Numbered from the stretch's first letter, positions 17,603 through 27,885 are shown. The stretch: 64,000 nucleotides of DNA from Nocardioidaceae bacterium (GCA_030655315.1 JAURVT010000037.1:1-64000); one strand, 5' to 3'. Numbers and translations are program-made. The notes: a model not told the origin generated them from the sequence alone.

Positions 17603-18724
17603 TCAGATCGACCGGTGCCGCCGGGCGATCCGACCACCCAGCCTAGTGACGACCTCGTAGCCGATGGTCCCCGAGGCCTCGGCCCAGTCCTCGGCGGACG
17701 GCGCACCGGCGACGTCGCCGAGGATCACCACCTCGTCGCCGCGGGCCGCCGCGACGTCACCGAGGTCGACCACGCACTGGTCCATGCAGATGCGCCCGAC
17801 CACCGGGCGGAGCCCCGCGGCGGTGAGCACCCGGCCACTTCCGGACGCGCCGCGCAACAGCCCGTCGCCGTACCCGACGGGCACGAGGCCGAGGGTGGTG
17901 GCGCGAGGCGCCGTCCAGGTGTGGCCGTAGGAGACGGCGGTGCCGGCGGGCACCTGCTTGACCGACGCGAGCCGCGCGCGAAGCGTCATCACCGGGCGCA
18001 GGCCGAGCGAGGCTGCGGTGCCGAGCTCGGGCGCCGGGGAGAGCCCGTAGGACGCGATGCCCACGCGGACGAGGTCGTGGTGGGCCGACGGACGGGTGAG
18101 CGTCGCCGCGGAGTTCGACAGGTGCCGCAGCGGGACGTCGAGCCCGGCATCGGCGGCCTGGGCGAGCGCGTCGGCGAAGACCCGCTCCTGCTCGTCGTTG
18201 GCGGGGTGCGCGGGCTCGTCGGCGCACGCGAGGTGCGACCACGCGCCGGTGACCTCGACGCGGCCGGCGTCCTGGGCCGCGCGGGCGGCGACGCAGAGCC
18301 GCCCCCACTCGGCACCGAAGGCGCCGTTGCGCGACAGGCCGGTGTCGACCTTGAGCTGCACGCGGGCTCGGCGGCCCGCGCCGGCGACGATCTCGTCGAG
18401 CTGGTCGACCGAGGACGCGGTGACCTCGACGTCGGCCCCGACCGCGCCCGCGAAGTCGGCCCCGGGGGCGGCCAGCCAGGCCAGCAGCGGCCCGGTGTCG
18501 CCGGCGTCGCGCAGCGCGCGTGCCTCGTCCAGCGTGGCCACGCCGAGCCAGGCGGCCCCCGCCTCCCGGGCGGCGCGTCCGCAGGCCGCGGCCCCGTGGC
18601 CGTAGGCGTCGGCCTTGACCACGGCCATCAGCGCCGCGCCGGGCGCGCACGCGGCGAGCACGGCGAGGTTGGCGCGGTAGGCGTCGAGGTCGACGACGGC
18701 CTCGGCCATCACGGCGTCATCCAT
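17603..18724 (-). CDS. alr: Alanine racemase
   Basis: 373 residues. The PLP lysine motif AVVKADAYGHGA is near residue 35. The catalytic Tyr of the other face lies in AVSYGHTW near 255, with VGYGDGLLR and GRICMDQCVVDLG in the C-terminal barrel. It interconverts L- and D-alanine for peptidoglycan. The start ATG 18724 overlaps the nnrD stop; an internal ATG at 18709 is an alternative. It is part of the glmS-acpS-nnrD-alr chain that supplies cell-wall and lipid precursors. Confidence 0.96.
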   Translation of the reverse strand: MDDAVMAEAVVDLDAYRANLAVLAACAPGAALMAVVKADAYGHGAAACGRAAREAGAAWLGVATLDEARALRDAGDTGPLLAWLAAPGADFAGAVGADVEVTASSVDQLDEIVAGAGRRARVQLKVDTGLSRNGAFGAEWGRLCVAARAAQDAGRVEVTGAWSHLACADEPAHPANDEQERVFADALAQAADAGLDVPLRHLSNSAATLTRPSAHHDLVRVGIASYGLSPAPELGTAASLGLRPVMTLRARLASVKQVPAGTAVSYGHTWTAPRATTLGLVPVGYGDGLLRGASGSGRVLTAAGLRPVVGRICMDQCVVDLGDVAAARGDEVVILGDVAGAPSAEDWAEASGTIGYEVVTRLGGRIARRHRSI

Positions 18725-20195
18725 CACGGCGACGTCCGTCCCAGCGCCTGACGTCGGCCTCGGCGAGGTCGCCGCGACGCATCGCGGCGATCGTCGCGGG
18801 CACGTGGTCGGCCACCTGGTGCGCGGTGATCGGGCCACCGGGGTTGGCCCGGACGCTCGAGGCGCCGTGCAGGAAGGCGGCCAGGGAGCCGGCGGCGCGC
18901 GGATCGGCGCCCGCGGCGAGGAACGACCCGGCCAGGCCCGCGAGGACGTCGCCCGCGCCGGCGGTGGCGAGCCACGGGGAGCCGGTGAGGTTGACCCGGG
19001 TGGCCTCGCCCGGGTGGGCGACGAGCGTGCGGGCGCCCTTGAGGAGCACCGTGGCGCCCCAGCGCTCCGCGGCGCGGGTGGCGTGCGCGAGCGGGTCGGC
19101 CTCGACGGCGTCGCGGTCGACGTCGAGCATGCGGGCCAGCTCGCCCGCGTGCGGCGTGAGCAGCACGGGCACCTCGAAGGAGCCGGGCAGGTGCGCGAGC
19201 GCGTCGGCGTCGACCACCAGCGGCACGCCGTCGTCGAGCGCCATGGCCAGCCGGGCCGCGACCTCGTCGCCACCGCCGGGGCCCACCACCCAGGCCTGGA
19301 CGCGTCCGTGCGGGCCGTCGTCGGGGTGGGCGACGACCTCGGGGCAGCGGTCGACGATGCGCGCGCAGAGCCCCGGGCTGCCCACGAACCGCACCATGCC
19401 GGCGACGCCGGCCTGTGCGCCGCGCACGCAGAGCTGGGCGGCCCCCGCGTACTGCTCGGACCCCGCCGCGACGCCCACGACGCCGCGCGAGTACTTCTGC
19501 GCGCCGGGGTCGGACGCACCGCCGGTCGCGGCCTCGAGCACCCCGACGTCGGACGCCTCGAGGGCCTCGAGCAGCGGTGCGGGCAGGAACGGGGCGAGGC
19601 CGATGTCGACCAGCGGCGCCGGCCGGCCGCCCGCGACCCGGGCGGCCGGGTCGAGCAGCAGGGCCGGCTTGTGGGTGCCGAAGGTGAGGGTGAGGTCGGC
19701 CGTCACGTGGTCGCCGTCGAGCGTGCCGGTGTCGACGTCGACCCCGCTCGGCACGTCGACCGCCACGACGGTGGCGCCGGACGCGTGCAGCTCCGGCCAC
19801 CAGCCGGCCATCGGCTCGCGCAGCCCGCCGCGCCCACCGATGCCCACGACGCCGTCCACGACCACCGTGGCGGGCACCGGCGCGTCGACCCGGGTGGCGC
19901 CGGCCGCGAGCGCCGCGGCCAGGCCCTCGGCGTGCACGCGGCGGGCGTCGGTGGGCAGCACGTCGACGTGGACTCCAAGCCCGGCGAGCAGGGCGCCGGC
20001 GTACAGGGCGTCGCCGCCGTTGTTGCCCGGCCCCACCACCAGCAGCACGCGCGCGGCGCGGTCTCCCTCCACCAGGCGCAGCAGGTGGTGGGCCAGGCCG
20101 CGCGCGGCCCGCTCCATCAGCTGCCCCTCGGGCACGGTGGCCATCAGCGCGGCCTCGGCGGTGCGCACGTCGTCGACGCGGTGGGCGCGCAGCAT
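18717..20195 (-). CDS. nnrD: Bifunctional NAD(P)H-hydrate epimerase / ADP-dependent NAD(P)HX dehydratase
   Basis: 492 residues. The N-terminal YjeF_N epimerase (1-210) has LLVVGPGNNGGDALYAG and VVAVDVPSGVDVDTG. The C-terminal ribokinase-like dehydratase (~225-480) has VVDADALAHLP, LLTPHAGELARML and the GTGD-equivalent ATAGAGDVLAGLAG. Together they repair hydrated NADH/NADPH. It is flanked by acpS (TGATG overlap) and alr (overlap); this fused gene often sits beside alr in actinobacteria. Confidence 0.96.
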   Translation of the reverse strand: MLRAHRVDDVRTAEAALMATVPEGQLMERAARGLAHHLLRLVEGDRAARVLLVVGPGNNGGDALYAGALLAGLGVHVDVLPTDARRVHAEGLAAALAAGATRVDAPVPATVVVDGVVGIGGRGGLREPMAGWWPELHASGATVVAVDVPSGVDVDTGTLDGDHVTADLTLTFGTHKPALLLDPAARVAGGRPAPLVDIGLAPFLPAPLLEALEASDVGVLEAATGGASDPGAQKYSRGVVGVAAGSEQYAGAAQLCVRGAQAGVAGMVRFVGSPGLCARIVDRCPEVVAHPDDGPHGRVQAWVVGPGGGDEVAARLAMALDDGVPLVVDADALAHLPGSFEVPVLLTPHAGELARMLDVDRDAVEADPLAHATRAAERWGATVLLKGARTLVAHPGEATRVNLTGSPWLATAGAGDVLAGLAGSFLAAGADPRAAGSLAAFLHGASSVRANPGGPITAHQVADHVPATIAAMRRGDLAEADVRRWDGRRRDG

Positions 20196-20545
20196 CAGCC
20201 CTCCAGGACGACGAAGGCGGAGGCGATGCCGCCGTCGTGGGAGATGGACAGGTGGTGCGAGCGGACGCCGAGCTGCTCGGCCCGCGCGGCCACGGTGCCG
20301 GCGACGGTGAGCAGCGGGCGGCCGTCGGGGTCGTTGACCACCTCGGCGTCGAGCCAGGCCAGGCCGGCAGGGGCGCCGAGCGCCTTGGCCAGGGCCTCCT
20401 TGACCGCGAAGCGCCCGGCCAGCGAGCCCACGGGCAGGTGCTTCTCGGCGTCGGTGAACAGTCGCTCGGACAGCGCGGGCGTGCGCTCGAGCGACGCGGC
20501 GAAGCGGGCGATGTCGACGACGTCGATGCCCACGCCGACGATCAT
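20195..20545 (-). CDS. acpS: Holo-[acyl-carrier-protein] synthase AcpS
   Basis: 116 residues. [10 protein letters not shown] (metal Asp-8) and [12 protein letters not shown] (Glu of the KE pair) form the active site that transfers phosphopantetheine from CoA to acyl carrier protein. It overlaps glmS upstream and nnrD downstream by a few bases. CoaA, which feeds the CoA pool, is just beyond glmS on the other strand. Confidence 0.96.
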   Translation of the reverse strand: MIVGVGIDVVDIARFAASLERTPALSERLFTDAEKHLPVGSLAGRFAVKEALAKALGAPAGLAWLDAEVVNDPDGRPLLTVAGTVAARAEQLGVRSHHLSISHDGGIASAFVVLEG

Positions 20546-22389
20546 TCGACCGTGACGGACTTGGCGAGGTTACGGGGCTGGTCGACGTCGTGCCCGAGCT
20601 CGTCGGCGAGCGCGGCGGCGAACACCTGGAGCGGCACGGTGGCCACCAGGGGCTGCAGCAGCGTGGGCACGCGCGGCAGCCGGACGACCTCGGAGGCGTA
20701 GGCGTCGACCGAGGTGTCGCCCTCCTCGACCAGCACGATCGTGCGCGCGCCGCGGGCCCGGATCTCCTGGATGTTGGACACGACCTTCTCGTGGAGCTGG
20801 TCGCGACCGCGCGGCGGGACGACGACGAAGACGGGCAGGCCCTCGTCGATCAGGGCGATCGGGCCGTGCTTGAGCTCGCCCGCGGCGAACCCCTCGGCAT
20901 GGAGGTAGGCCAGCTCCTTGAGCTTGAGCGCCCCCTCGAGCGCGACGGGGTAGCCGGCGTGACGGCCGAGGAAGAGCACCGTCTTCTCGTCGGTCATGGA
21001 GCGCGCGAGCTCGCGGACCTGCTCGGCGCCGTCGAGCACCCGGCGGATCGCGTCGGGCATCTTCTCGAGGTCGTCCATCACGGCGGCGATCTCGTCGCCG
21101 AACTTCACGCCCTGGACCTGCGTGAGGTAGAGCCCCAGCAGGTAGCACGCGACGACCTGCGTCAGGAACCCCTTGGTCGACGCGACCGCGACCTCGGGCC
21201 CGGCGTGCGTGTAGATGACGGCGTCGGACTCGCGCGGGATGGTGGAGCCGTTGGTGTTGCAGATGGCGATCACCTTGGCGCGCTGCTCGCGGGCGTGGCG
21301 GATGGCCATCAGGGTGTCCATGGTCTCGCCGGACTGGCTGATCGCGACCACCAGCGTGGAGCGCGACAGGATCGGGTCGCGGTAGCGGAACTCCGACGCG
21401 AGCTCGACCTCGCACGGGATGCGCGTCCAGTGCTCGATGGCGTACTTGGCGACCATGCCGGCGTAGGAGGCGGTGCCGCACGCGATGATGATGATGCGGT
21501 CGATGTCGCGCAGCTCGTCGTCGGACAGCCGCATCTCGTCGAGCTGGAGACGCCCGTCGGCGGCGTGCCGCCCGAGGAGCGTGTCGGCGACGGCCTGGGG
21601 CTGCTCGTCGATCTCCTTCAGCATGAACCAGTCGTAGCCGCCCTTCTCGGCGGCCGAGGCGTCCCAGTCGACGTGGAAGTCCTTGGTCTCGGCGGGGGCG
21701 CCGTCGAAGTCGGTGACCGTGATGCCGTCGGCGGTGATCTCGACGACCTGGCCCTGGCCGAGCTCGGTGGCCTCGCGGGTGTACTCGATGAAGGCCGAGA
21801 CGTCGGAGGCGAGGAAGTTCTCGCCCTCGCCGCGCCCGACCACGAGCGGGGAGTTGAGCCGGGCGCCGACGACGGTGCCGGGCTCGCGGGCGTCGCTCAC
21901 CACCAGGGTGAAGGCGCCCTCGAGGCGCCGGCAGACTTGGCGCACGGCGTCGGCGAGCGTGGCCGCGCCGTCCTCGAGCGCGTCGGCGACGAGGTGCGTG
22001 ACCGTCTCGGTGTCGGTGTCGGACTCCATCTCGTGGCCGCGGGCCTCGAGCTCGGTGCGCAGCTGCGCGAAGTTCTCGATGATGCCGTTGTGCACCACGG
22101 CGACGCGGTGGCCGGCGTCCACGTGCGGGTGCGCGTTGCGGTCGTTGGGAGCGCCGTGCGTGGCCCACCGGGTGTGCCCGATGCCGGTGCTCGAGGCCGG
22201 CAGCGGGTGCTCGGCCAGGACCTTGTCGAGGTTGGCGAGCTTGCCCGCCTTCTTCGCCGACACGATCGTGCCGGCCTCGACGACCGCCACGCCCGCGGAG
22301 TCGTAGCCCCGGTACTCGAGACGGCGGAGCCCCCCGACGACGACGTCGACGGCCTGCCGCGACCCGGTGTACCCCACGATTCCGCACAT
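20542..22389 (-). CDS. glmS: Glutamine-fructose-6-phosphate aminotransferase GlmS
   Basis: 615 residues, normal length. Cys-2 in MCGIVGYTG is the glutaminase nucleophile. The [11 protein letters not shown] loop is near 73. Two SIS sugar-isomerase domains follow, with [22 protein letters not shown] and the C-terminal [13 protein letters not shown]. It makes glucosamine-6-phosphate for peptidoglycan, completed by glmM at 25-27 kb in this window. The frame is open far upstream (to about 24.0 kb) but those residues belong to other strands; the start must be ATG 22389. No glmS ribozyme was seen. Confidence 0.97.
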   Translation of the reverse strand: MCGIVGYTGSRQAVDVVVGGLRRLEYRGYDSAGVAVVEAGTIVSAKKAGKLANLDKVLAEHPLPASSTGIGHTRWATHGAPNDRNAHPHVDAGHRVAVVHNGIIENFAQLRTELEARGHEMESDTDTETVTHLVADALEDGAATLADAVRQVCRRLEGAFTLVVSDAREPGTVVGARLNSPLVVGRGEGENFLASDVSAFIEYTREATELGQGQVVEITADGITVTDFDGAPAETKDFHVDWDASAAEKGGYDWFMLKEIDEQPQAVADTLLGRHAADGRLQLDEMRLSDDELRDIDRIIIIACGTASYAGMVAKYAIEHWTRIPCEVELASEFRYRDPILSRSTLVVAISQSGETMDTLMAIRHAREQRAKVIAICNTNGSTIPRESDAVIYTHAGPEVAVASTKGFLTQVVACYLLGLYLTQVQGVKFGDEIAAVMDDLEKMPDAIRRVLDGAEQVRELARSMTDEKTVLFLGRHAGYPVALEGALKLKELAYLHAEGFAAGELKHGPIALIDEGLPVFVVVPPRGRDQLHEKVVSNIQEIRARGARTIVLVEEGDTSVDAYASEVVRLPRVPTLLQPLVATVPLQVFAAALADELGHDVDQPRNLAKSVTVE

Positions 22390-22434
22390 GCCACGAGGGT
22401 ACCGAGGGGACGCGCCCGTCCCGGCTTTGGGACG

Positions 22435-23415
22435 ATGGTCGACATGTCGCAGACGGACACCCGGCTGTCCCCCGCCCACGGCGAGAGCTCGCCGTACGTC
22501 GAGCTCGAGCGTGACGCGTGGGCCGAGCTGGCCGGGGACGCCCCGCAGCCCCTCAGCGCCGAGGAGATCGAGCGGGTCCGCGGGCTCGGCGACGAGCTCG
22601 ACCTGGAGGAGGTCCGCCAGGTCTACCTGCCGCTCACCCAGCTGATCAGCATGCGGGTCCGGCTCGCCGGGGCGCTGCACCGTGCGCAGGAGCAGTTCCT
22701 GGACCGCCCGCAGCCGCAGCGCACGCCCTTCGTCATCGGGCTGGCCGGGTCGGTGGCCGTCGGCAAGTCCACCACGGCCCGACTGATGCGCGAGCTGCTC
22801 TCGCACGTCGACCAGCACAGCCGCGTCAGCCTCGTCACCACCGACGGCTTCCTGTACCCCAACGCCGAGCTGGAGCGACGCGGCCTGCTGGAGCGCAAGG
22901 GGTTCCCCGAGTCCTACGACCGCAAGGCGCTGCTGCGCTTCGTGATGGCGGTGAAGTCCGGCCGCGAGGAGGTCTCCGCGCCGATCTACTCCCACCTCAC
23001 CTACGACGTCACCGACGAGCGCGTCACCCTGCACCGCCCGGACGTCGTGCTCGTCGAGGGCCTCAACGTCCTCCAGCCCGCCCGCACCCGCGGCGACGGC
23101 CGCCCCGGTCTCGCCGTCAGCGACTTCTTCGACTTCTCGATCTACGTCGACGCCGCCCGCCGCGACATCCGCAGCTGGTACGTCGAGAGGTTCCTGCGCC
23201 TGCGCGAGACCGCCTTCCGCGACCCCGCCTCCTACTTCACCCGCTACGGCGACCTCGACGAGGGCCAGGCCCGCGAGCAGGCCCTCACCCTGTGGGACTC
23301 CATCAACGGCCCCAACCTCAAGGACAACATCCAGCCCACCCGCGGCCGCGCCACCCTCGTCCTGCGCAAGGACCACGACCACTCCGTCCGCTGGATCCGC
23401 CTCCGCAAGCTCTGA
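22435..23415 (+). CDS. coaA: Type I pantothenate kinase
   Basis: 326 residues from ATG 22435 (323 from ATG 22444). Walker A is IGLAGSVAVGKSTTAR near 105. TTDGFLYPNAELERRGLLERKGFP near 140 is the CoaA signature, with PIYSHLTYDV and VEGLNVLQ downstream. It phosphorylates pantothenate, the first step of CoA synthesis. It is divergent from glmS. The stop codon lies inside the first arm of a 14-bp inverted repeat. Confidence 0.96.
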   Translation: MVDMSQTDTRLSPAHGESSPYVELERDAWAELAGDAPQPLSAEEIERVRGLGDELDLEEVRQVYLPLTQLISMRVRLAGALHRAQEQFLDRPQPQRTPFVIGLAGSVAVGKSTTARLMRELLSHVDQHSRVSLVTTDGFLYPNAELERRGLLERKGFPESYDRKALLRFVMAVKSGREEVSAPIYSHLTYDVTDERVTLHRPDVVLVEGLNVLQPARTRGDGRPGLAVSDFFDFSIYVDAARRDIRSWYVERFLRLRETAFRDPASYFTRYGDLDEGQAREQALTLWDSINGPNLKDNIQPTRGRATLVLRKDHDHSVRWIRLRKL

Positions 23416-23517
23416 GACGTCCGGCATCCCGGATGGCGGCGTTGCGGCCGGTTCGCAGGCTAACTCCAGGCCAGCTTCACCGCCCGCGCCTTGCCCTCCG
23501 GGCGCCGGACGTCTCAG
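23412..23517. repeat. 14-bp perfect inverted repeat after coaA
   Basis: CTGAGACGTCCGGC (23412-23425) and GCCGGACGTCTCAG (23504-23517) flank 78 bases. The left arm contains the coaA stop. The enclosed part can form a further small hairpin (GGCATCC/GGATGGC). The loop is too long for a simple terminator. Confidence 0.6.
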
Positions 23518-23756
23518 GATCCGGGCTCCGACGAGGGGCCGCCGAGTGGCGCAAGCTCGGGGTCGACACGCGTCATCCAGCCCGATCTTGCGCCGCTCGA
23601 GCACCAGGTTGCGCCACTCGTCGACACCTCCCCCGCGACCCGTCCTCGCCGCCCCACGGCCGCGATGCCGACCCGCCACCCGCCTGCGGTACCCGGCCCA
23701 CCACCACGGTGGCGCACCACGCACGCTCCGAAGCTCGTGGGTGAGGCGCCGCCGGG
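23518..23756. other. Non-coding region between coaA and tspO with inverted TTGCGCC repeats
   Basis: No convincing gene. GAGTGGCGCAA (23544-23554) and TTGCGCCACTC (23609-23619) are a perfect inverted pair. A third, direct copy TTGCGCCGCTCGAG sits between them at about 23588. Open frames exist only as noise. The function is unknown; it could be a terminator for the convergent coaA and tspO genes or an extragenic palindrome. Confidence 0.45.
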
Positions 23757-24275
23757 TCAGTTCAGCCAGGCGATGGAGGCGTTGAGGGCGGTCGCGAAGA
23801 GCACCCAGGCGAGGTAGGGGACGAACAGGCCGGCGGCGACCTTGGAGACGCGGGCGTTGGCCAGGAGGGTCCACGCGACGAGGACGTCGAGCACCACGAT
23901 GACGACCAGCCCGGGCCAGAGCAGCTGGGCGCCGAAGAAGGTGGGCGTCCAGGCGAGGTTGACGACCAGCTGGACCCAGAACAGGCGCAGCGCCGTCGAC
24001 GCCTCCGCGGGCTGGGCGTCGCGACGACGCCAGACCAGCCACGCGGCGACGGCCATCGCCGCGTAGAGCACCGTCCAGACCGGTCCGAACACCGCGTTGG
24101 GCGGATTGAACGACGGCTTGGCCGCGTCGACGTACCAGCCGTCGACCGCACCGAGCGTGGCCAGGCTGCCGATGCCGGCCACGGCGAACGTCGCGGCGAG
24201 GAAGCCGACGAGGACGAGGATCGAGCGGCCCGAGAAGGCCGGCCTGGTGCTGGTGCGGGTGGCTGTCTGCGTCAT
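23757..24275 (-). CDS. TspO/MBR-family tryptophan-rich sensory protein
   Basis: 172 residues and five membrane helices. WYVDAAKPSFNPPNAVFGPVW is the family signature (WYxxLxKPxxxPP). VVNLAWTPTFFGAQ in TM3-4 and the Trp-rich profile agree. Bacterial TspO binds tetrapyrroles and modulates pigment or stress responses. It is convergent with coaA. A ~20-residue Thr/Arg-rich N-terminus precedes TM1. Confidence 0.93.
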   Translation of the reverse strand: MTQTATRTSTRPAFSGRSILVLVGFLAATFAVAGIGSLATLGAVDGWYVDAAKPSFNPPNAVFGPVWTVLYAAMAVAAWLVWRRRDAQPAEASTALRLFWVQLVVNLAWTPTFFGAQLLWPGLVVIVVLDVLVAWTLLANARVSKVAAGLFVPYLAWVLFATALNASIAWLN

Positions 24276-24342
24276 GGGTCCAGGGAACTACGACCCGAAG
24301 TAGTTCGCAAATGGAAGTACCTGCCCGGTCGCGAGGCCTCCG

Positions 24343-25326
24343 TCACAGCCGACGCTGCATCTCCCCCATCTGTCGGACGTGGACGAACCCCATCGCGGCG
24401 TTGACGTCGATCATCGGCCCGTTCACCTCGGCGTTCCAGGTGTGCAGCTCGGTGCGGGGGCCGATCGCGGGCTCCGCGGCCGCGAGGTTGCGCACCTTCA
24501 TCGCCAGGCCCAGGCGGTGCCCGCGGTGGGCGGGCAGCACGAGGGTGTCCCACTGGAAGACGCGCCGCAGGTCGGCCGACGGCACGATGATCTGGGTGTG
24601 GCCGGCGAGGGTGCCGTCGGGCGCCACGGCGACCGTGGTCACCTGCGTGCGCCCCATCTCGGCCAGCTCGGCCTCGTCGTGTCGCACCCGCGCCGCGTCG
24701 TAGACCTCCGGCTCCCACTCCATGTCGCCGGCCGGCGCCTCGGCCACCATGGCGCCGAGCAGCACCGCGTACTGCTCCACCCACGCGGACGGGCAGGCCC
24801 CGGTCCAGCTCGCCAGCTCGTACCCGCCGGTCGGGTCGACGTCGTCCAGCCGGACCGGCAGCGTCAGCACCCGCTGCGCCTCGACGAGCCCGACGGCGAA
24901 CCCGTGGCCCTCGAGGAACCGCCGGGCCACCGAGCCGGTCTCGCCGACCGGCCAGCCCGCGCTCGACATCGCCGTGCGCCGACCGTGGTCGCGGGCGCGG
25001 TCCAGCAACGCCTCGACCAGGGCGGTGCCGTGGTGCTCCCGCCGCCGCTCGGGCACGACACCGAGGTCGACGTAGGCGGTGGTCGTGTTGTCCGCGTCGG
25101 GCAGGTGCACCAGGCCCCAGCCGACGGGCACGTCCGCGTCGTCGAGCGCGAGCACCCGCAGCTCGCGCTCGTACGGCGAGGTCGTGGACGCGGCGATCCG
25201 CACCCGCTTCTCGTGGGTCGTCCACGGCACGTCCCAGCGGTCGTCCTGCGACCGGGCGTAGACGTCGCAGAACGCGGCGACCGCGACGTCGTCGTCGGAC
25301 GTCACGTCGGCGATCCGGGTGGTCAC
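24343..25326 (-). CDS. Tandem GNAT-family acetyltransferase
   Basis: 327 residues with two GNAT-like halves. The first (about 1-155) has YVDLGVVPERRREHHGTALVEALL. The second (about 160-325) has WDTLVLPAHRGHRLGLAMKV and ends NAAMGFVHVRQMGEMQ. This double-domain layout occurs in actinobacterial acetyltransferases related to mycothiol synthase (MshD), but identity with MshD is not claimed. GTG 25326 follows a TAGCCT -10 box by 6 bases. The substrate is unknown. Confidence 0.85.
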   Translation of the reverse strand: MTTRIADVTSDDDVAVAAFCDVYARSQDDRWDVPWTTHEKRVRIAASTTSPYERELRVLALDDADVPVGWGLVHLPDADNTTTAYVDLGVVPERRREHHGTALVEALLDRARDHGRRTAMSSAGWPVGETGSVARRFLEGHGFAVGLVEAQRVLTLPVRLDDVDPTGGYELASWTGACPSAWVEQYAVLLGAMVAEAPAGDMEWEPEVYDAARVRHDEAELAEMGRTQVTTVAVAPDGTLAGHTQIIVPSADLRRVFQWDTLVLPAHRGHRLGLAMKVRNLAAAEPAIGPRTELHTWNAEVNGPMIDVNAAMGFVHVRQMGEMQRRL

Positions 25327-25332
25327 GGCGCG

Positions 25333-25338
25333 AGGCTA
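25333..25338 (-). promoter_or_regulatory. -10 box of the tandem GNAT gene (leaderless)
   Basis: TAGCCT on the minus strand, 6 bases, then GTG 25326; no ribosome site. Confidence 0.5.
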
Positions 25339-25378
25339 CGACGTCGGGGCCGGCGTCCGCACCGGGTTTTCGAGGACG

Positions 25379-26725
25379 TCAGAGGGCGAGGGCGGAGGCC
25401 ACGACGGCCGCGAGACGGCCGGCCACGGCGTCGGCGTGCTCGCGGGTGCCGGCCTCGACCATCACGCGGACGAGCGGCTCGGTGCCCGACGAGCGCAGCA
25501 GCACGCGACCGGAGGTGCCGAGCTCGGCCTCGGCGTCGTCGACGGCCGCGAGAACCTCGGGGTCGGTGCCGGCGCGGGCCTTGTCGACGCCGGGCACGTT
25601 GACCAGCACCTGCGGCAGACGGGTGACGACGGCGGCGAGGTCGGCGAGCTTGCGGCCGGTGGAGGCCATCCGGGCGCTGACGTGGAGCGCGGTGAGCACA
25701 CCGTCGCCGGTGGTGGCGTGGTCGCTCATGATGACGTGCCCGGACTGCTCGCCGCCCAGGGTGTAGCCGTGCGCGCGCATGGCCTCGAGCACGTAGCGGT
25801 CGCCGACGGCCGTCTGCAGGACGGTGAGTCCCGCGGCCTGCATCGCGTGCACGAAGCCGAGATTGCTCATCACCGTGGCCACGACGGTGTCGTGCGCGAG
25901 CCGGCCGTCGTCGTGGGCGGCGAGGGCCAGCATGGCCAGGATCTGGTCGCCGTCGACGACCTCGCCCTGCGCGTCGACGGCCAGGCAGCGGTCGGCGTCG
26001 CCGTCGAAGGCGAAGCCGGCATCGGCGCCGTGGGCGACCACGGCGGCCTGGAGGTCCTCGAGGTGCGTCGAGCCGCAGCGCTCGTTGATGTTGAGGCCGT
26101 CGGGCTCGGCATGGATCGCGACGACCCGGGCGCCCTTGGCGGCGAACACCGCCGGGCCCACCTCGTGCGCCGCGCCGTTGGCGCAGTCGAGGACGATCGT
26201 CAGCCCCTCGAGCGAGACCGGGGTGGTGAGCGTGAGGTGACGGACGTACTCGGCGACGGCGGTGTGGCTGTCGCCGACCCGACCGACGTCCGCGCCGGTG
26301 GGACGCTGCCACGGCTCGCGGAGCCGGGCCTCGATCGCGTCCTCGACGGCGTCGTCGAGCTTGAGCCCGCCGCGGGCGAGGAACTTGATGCCGTTGTCGG
26401 GCATCGCGTTGTGGCTGGCCGAGATCATCACGCCCATGTCGGCCTCGAGGGCCGACGTCAGGAACGCGGCGCCGGGCGTGGGCACCACGCCGAGACGGTG
26501 GACGTCGACGCCGGCCGAGGCCAGACCCGCGACGACCGCGGCCTCGATGAACTCCCCGGAGGCCCGGGGGTCGCGGGCGACCACCGCCGTCGGGCGCTGG
26601 TCGGCGAACGCCCCGGCCTCCCCGAGGACGTGGGCCGCCGCGACCGCCAGGTCGAGCGTCAGCTCGGCCGTGATGTCGACGTTCGCGACGCCCCGTGCAC
26701 CGTCGGTGCCGAAGATCCGCCCCAT
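25379..26725 (-). CDS. glmM: Phosphoglucosamine mutase GlmM
   Basis: 448 residues. The N-terminus [14 protein letters not shown], active-site phosphoserine loop [16 protein letters not shown] near 98, metal loop [13 protein letters not shown] near 240, and the C-terminal [15 protein letters not shown] phosphate site are all intact. It converts glucosamine-6-phosphate to glucosamine-1-phosphate for UDP-GlcNAc. It is the third gene after rplM and rpsI, the conserved actinobacterial order, 13 bases after rpsI. Confidence 0.97.
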   Translation of the reverse strand: MGRIFGTDGARGVANVDITAELTLDLAVAAAHVLGEAGAFADQRPTAVVARDPRASGEFIEAAVVAGLASAGVDVHRLGVVPTPGAAFLTSALEADMGVMISASHNAMPDNGIKFLARGGLKLDDAVEDAIEARLREPWQRPTGADVGRVGDSHTAVAEYVRHLTLTTPVSLEGLTIVLDCANGAAHEVGPAVFAAKGARVVAIHAEPDGLNINERCGSTHLEDLQAAVVAHGADAGFAFDGDADRCLAVDAQGEVVDGDQILAMLALAAHDDGRLAHDTVVATVMSNLGFVHAMQAAGLTVLQTAVGDRYVLEAMRAHGYTLGGEQSGHVIMSDHATTGDGVLTALHVSARMASTGRKLADLAAVVTRLPQVLVNVPGVDKARAGTDPEVLAAVDDAEAELGTSGRVLLRSSGTEPLVRVMVEAGTREHADAVAGRLAAVVASALAL

Positions 26726-26738
26726 GGGGGACCGGCGA

Positions 26739-27251
26739 TCAGCGCTTGGAGTACTGAGGAGCCTTGCGGGCCTTCTTGAGACCGGCCTTCTTGCGCTCCT
26801 TGATGCGGGCGTCGCGCGTGAGGAAGCCGGCCTTCTTCAGCGGCGGCCGGTTGGTCTCCTCGTCGATCTCGTTGAGGCAGCGGGCGACGCCGAGACGCAG
26901 CGCGCCGGCCTGGCCCGTGGGGCCACCGCCGTGGATGCGCACCATGATGTCGAAACGGCCCTCGAGGCCCAGCGTCGCGAACGGCTCGTTCACGATCTGC
27001 TGGTGCACCTTGTTGGGGAAGTACTCGTCGAGGGTGCGGCCGTTGACGGTCCACTCACCGCTGCCCGGGACGATGCGCACGCGTGCGATGGCCTCCTTGC
27101 GACGGCCGGTGGCCGCGGCGGGGGCGATCACGGCGGGGCGCGACTCGGTGTCGGCGCCGGGCGCGGTCTCGGAGGTGTACGCCACGCCCTGGTCGTCGGT
27201 CTGGAAGTCGACCTCGGTGTCGGCGGCGTTCTCGGTGGTGGTCTCGGCCAC
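26739..27251 (-). CDS. rpsI: 30S ribosomal protein S9
   Basis: 170 residues. The core from [17 protein letters not shown] to the end RKAPQYSKR is standard S9, whose C-terminal tail reaches the P-site tRNA. A ~50-residue acidic extension ([16 protein letters not shown]) precedes it, as seen in other actinobacteria. GTG 27251 is chosen because GAGGA lies 6-7 bases upstream; an in-frame GTG 12 bases earlier lacks this. Confidence 0.97.
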   Translation of the reverse strand: MAETTTENAADTEVDFQTDDQGVAYTSETAPGADTESRPAVIAPAAATGRRKEAIARVRIVPGSGEWTVNGRTLDEYFPNKVHQQIVNEPFATLGLEGRFDIMVRIHGGGPTGQAGALRLGVARCLNEIDEETNRPPLKKAGFLTRDARIKERKKAGLKKARKAPQYSKR

Positions 27252-27321
27252 GGGGTTCCTCACTGGTCCTTGGTGCTGGTGATCATGCGGAGGTGACAGG
27301 TCGTCGCGGGGACGACCGGCG

Positions 27322-27765
27322 TCACTGGGAGATCTGGGTGATCTCGAACGGCTCGGGCTTCTGCGCGGCGTGCGGGTGGTCCGGGCCGGAGTAGACCTTG
27401 AGCTTGCGGATCATCGCGCGGCCGAGACGGTTCTTCGGCAGCATGCCGGCGACCGACTTCTCGATGGCCTTGCGGGCGTCCTTGGCGAGCAGGTCGCCGT
27501 AGGCGATCGACTTCAGGCCGCCCGGGTAGCCGCTGTGGCGGTAGGCGAGCTTGTCGGTCGGCTTGTTCCCCGACAGCGAGACCTTCGAGGCGTTGACGAT
27601 GACGACGAAGTCGCCGTTGTCGACGTGCGGCGCGAACGTCGCCTTGTGCTTGCCGCGAAGCAGCGTCGCGGTCTGGACGCTGAGGCGGCCGAGGACGACG
27701 TCCTGCGCGTCGATGACGTGCCACTTCTGGTCGACGTCGCCGGGCTTCGGGCTGTACGTGCGCAC
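27322..27765 (-). CDS. rplM: 50S ribosomal protein L13
   Basis: 147 residues, complete. [20 protein letters not shown] near 14, [11 protein letters not shown] near 57, [11 protein letters not shown] near 74 and [16 protein letters not shown] near 109 are canonical. GTG 27765 has AAGGTAGAG upstream. First gene of rplM-rpsI-glmM; the promoter lies in the 258-base gap shared with divergent gltA. Confidence 0.97.
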   Translation of the reverse strand: MRTYSPKPGDVDQKWHVIDAQDVVLGRLSVQTATLLRGKHKATFAPHVDNGDFVVIVNASKVSLSGNKPTDKLAYRHSGYPGGLKSIAYGDLLAKDARKAIEKSVAGMLPKNRLGRAMIRKLKVYSGPDHPHAAQKPEPFEITQISQ

Positions 27766-27885
27766 GGATCTCTACCTTCGGGGTGTCAGGTGGGTGGAAC
27801 GGTGCCACGCATGCGACCGACGAAGGTTGCAGCAGGCACGACGTCCCAGGGTAACGGGCGTGCGGTCCGAGGGTCAAAACGGGCC

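Noticed and set aside
20300-22389. glmS ribozyme or other riboswitch near glmS
   Set aside because: No room or conserved core between coaA and glmS starts (about 45 bases).
23518-23640. Protein-like stretch (DEWRNLVLERRKIGLDD) on the minus strand after coaA
   Set aside because: No start signal or continuing domain; the sequence is explained by the inverted TTGCGCC repeats.
22390-24042. N-terminal extension of glmS on the minus strand
   Set aside because: GlmS must begin at Met-Cys-Gly since Cys-2 is catalytic; the upstream part is antisense to coaA.
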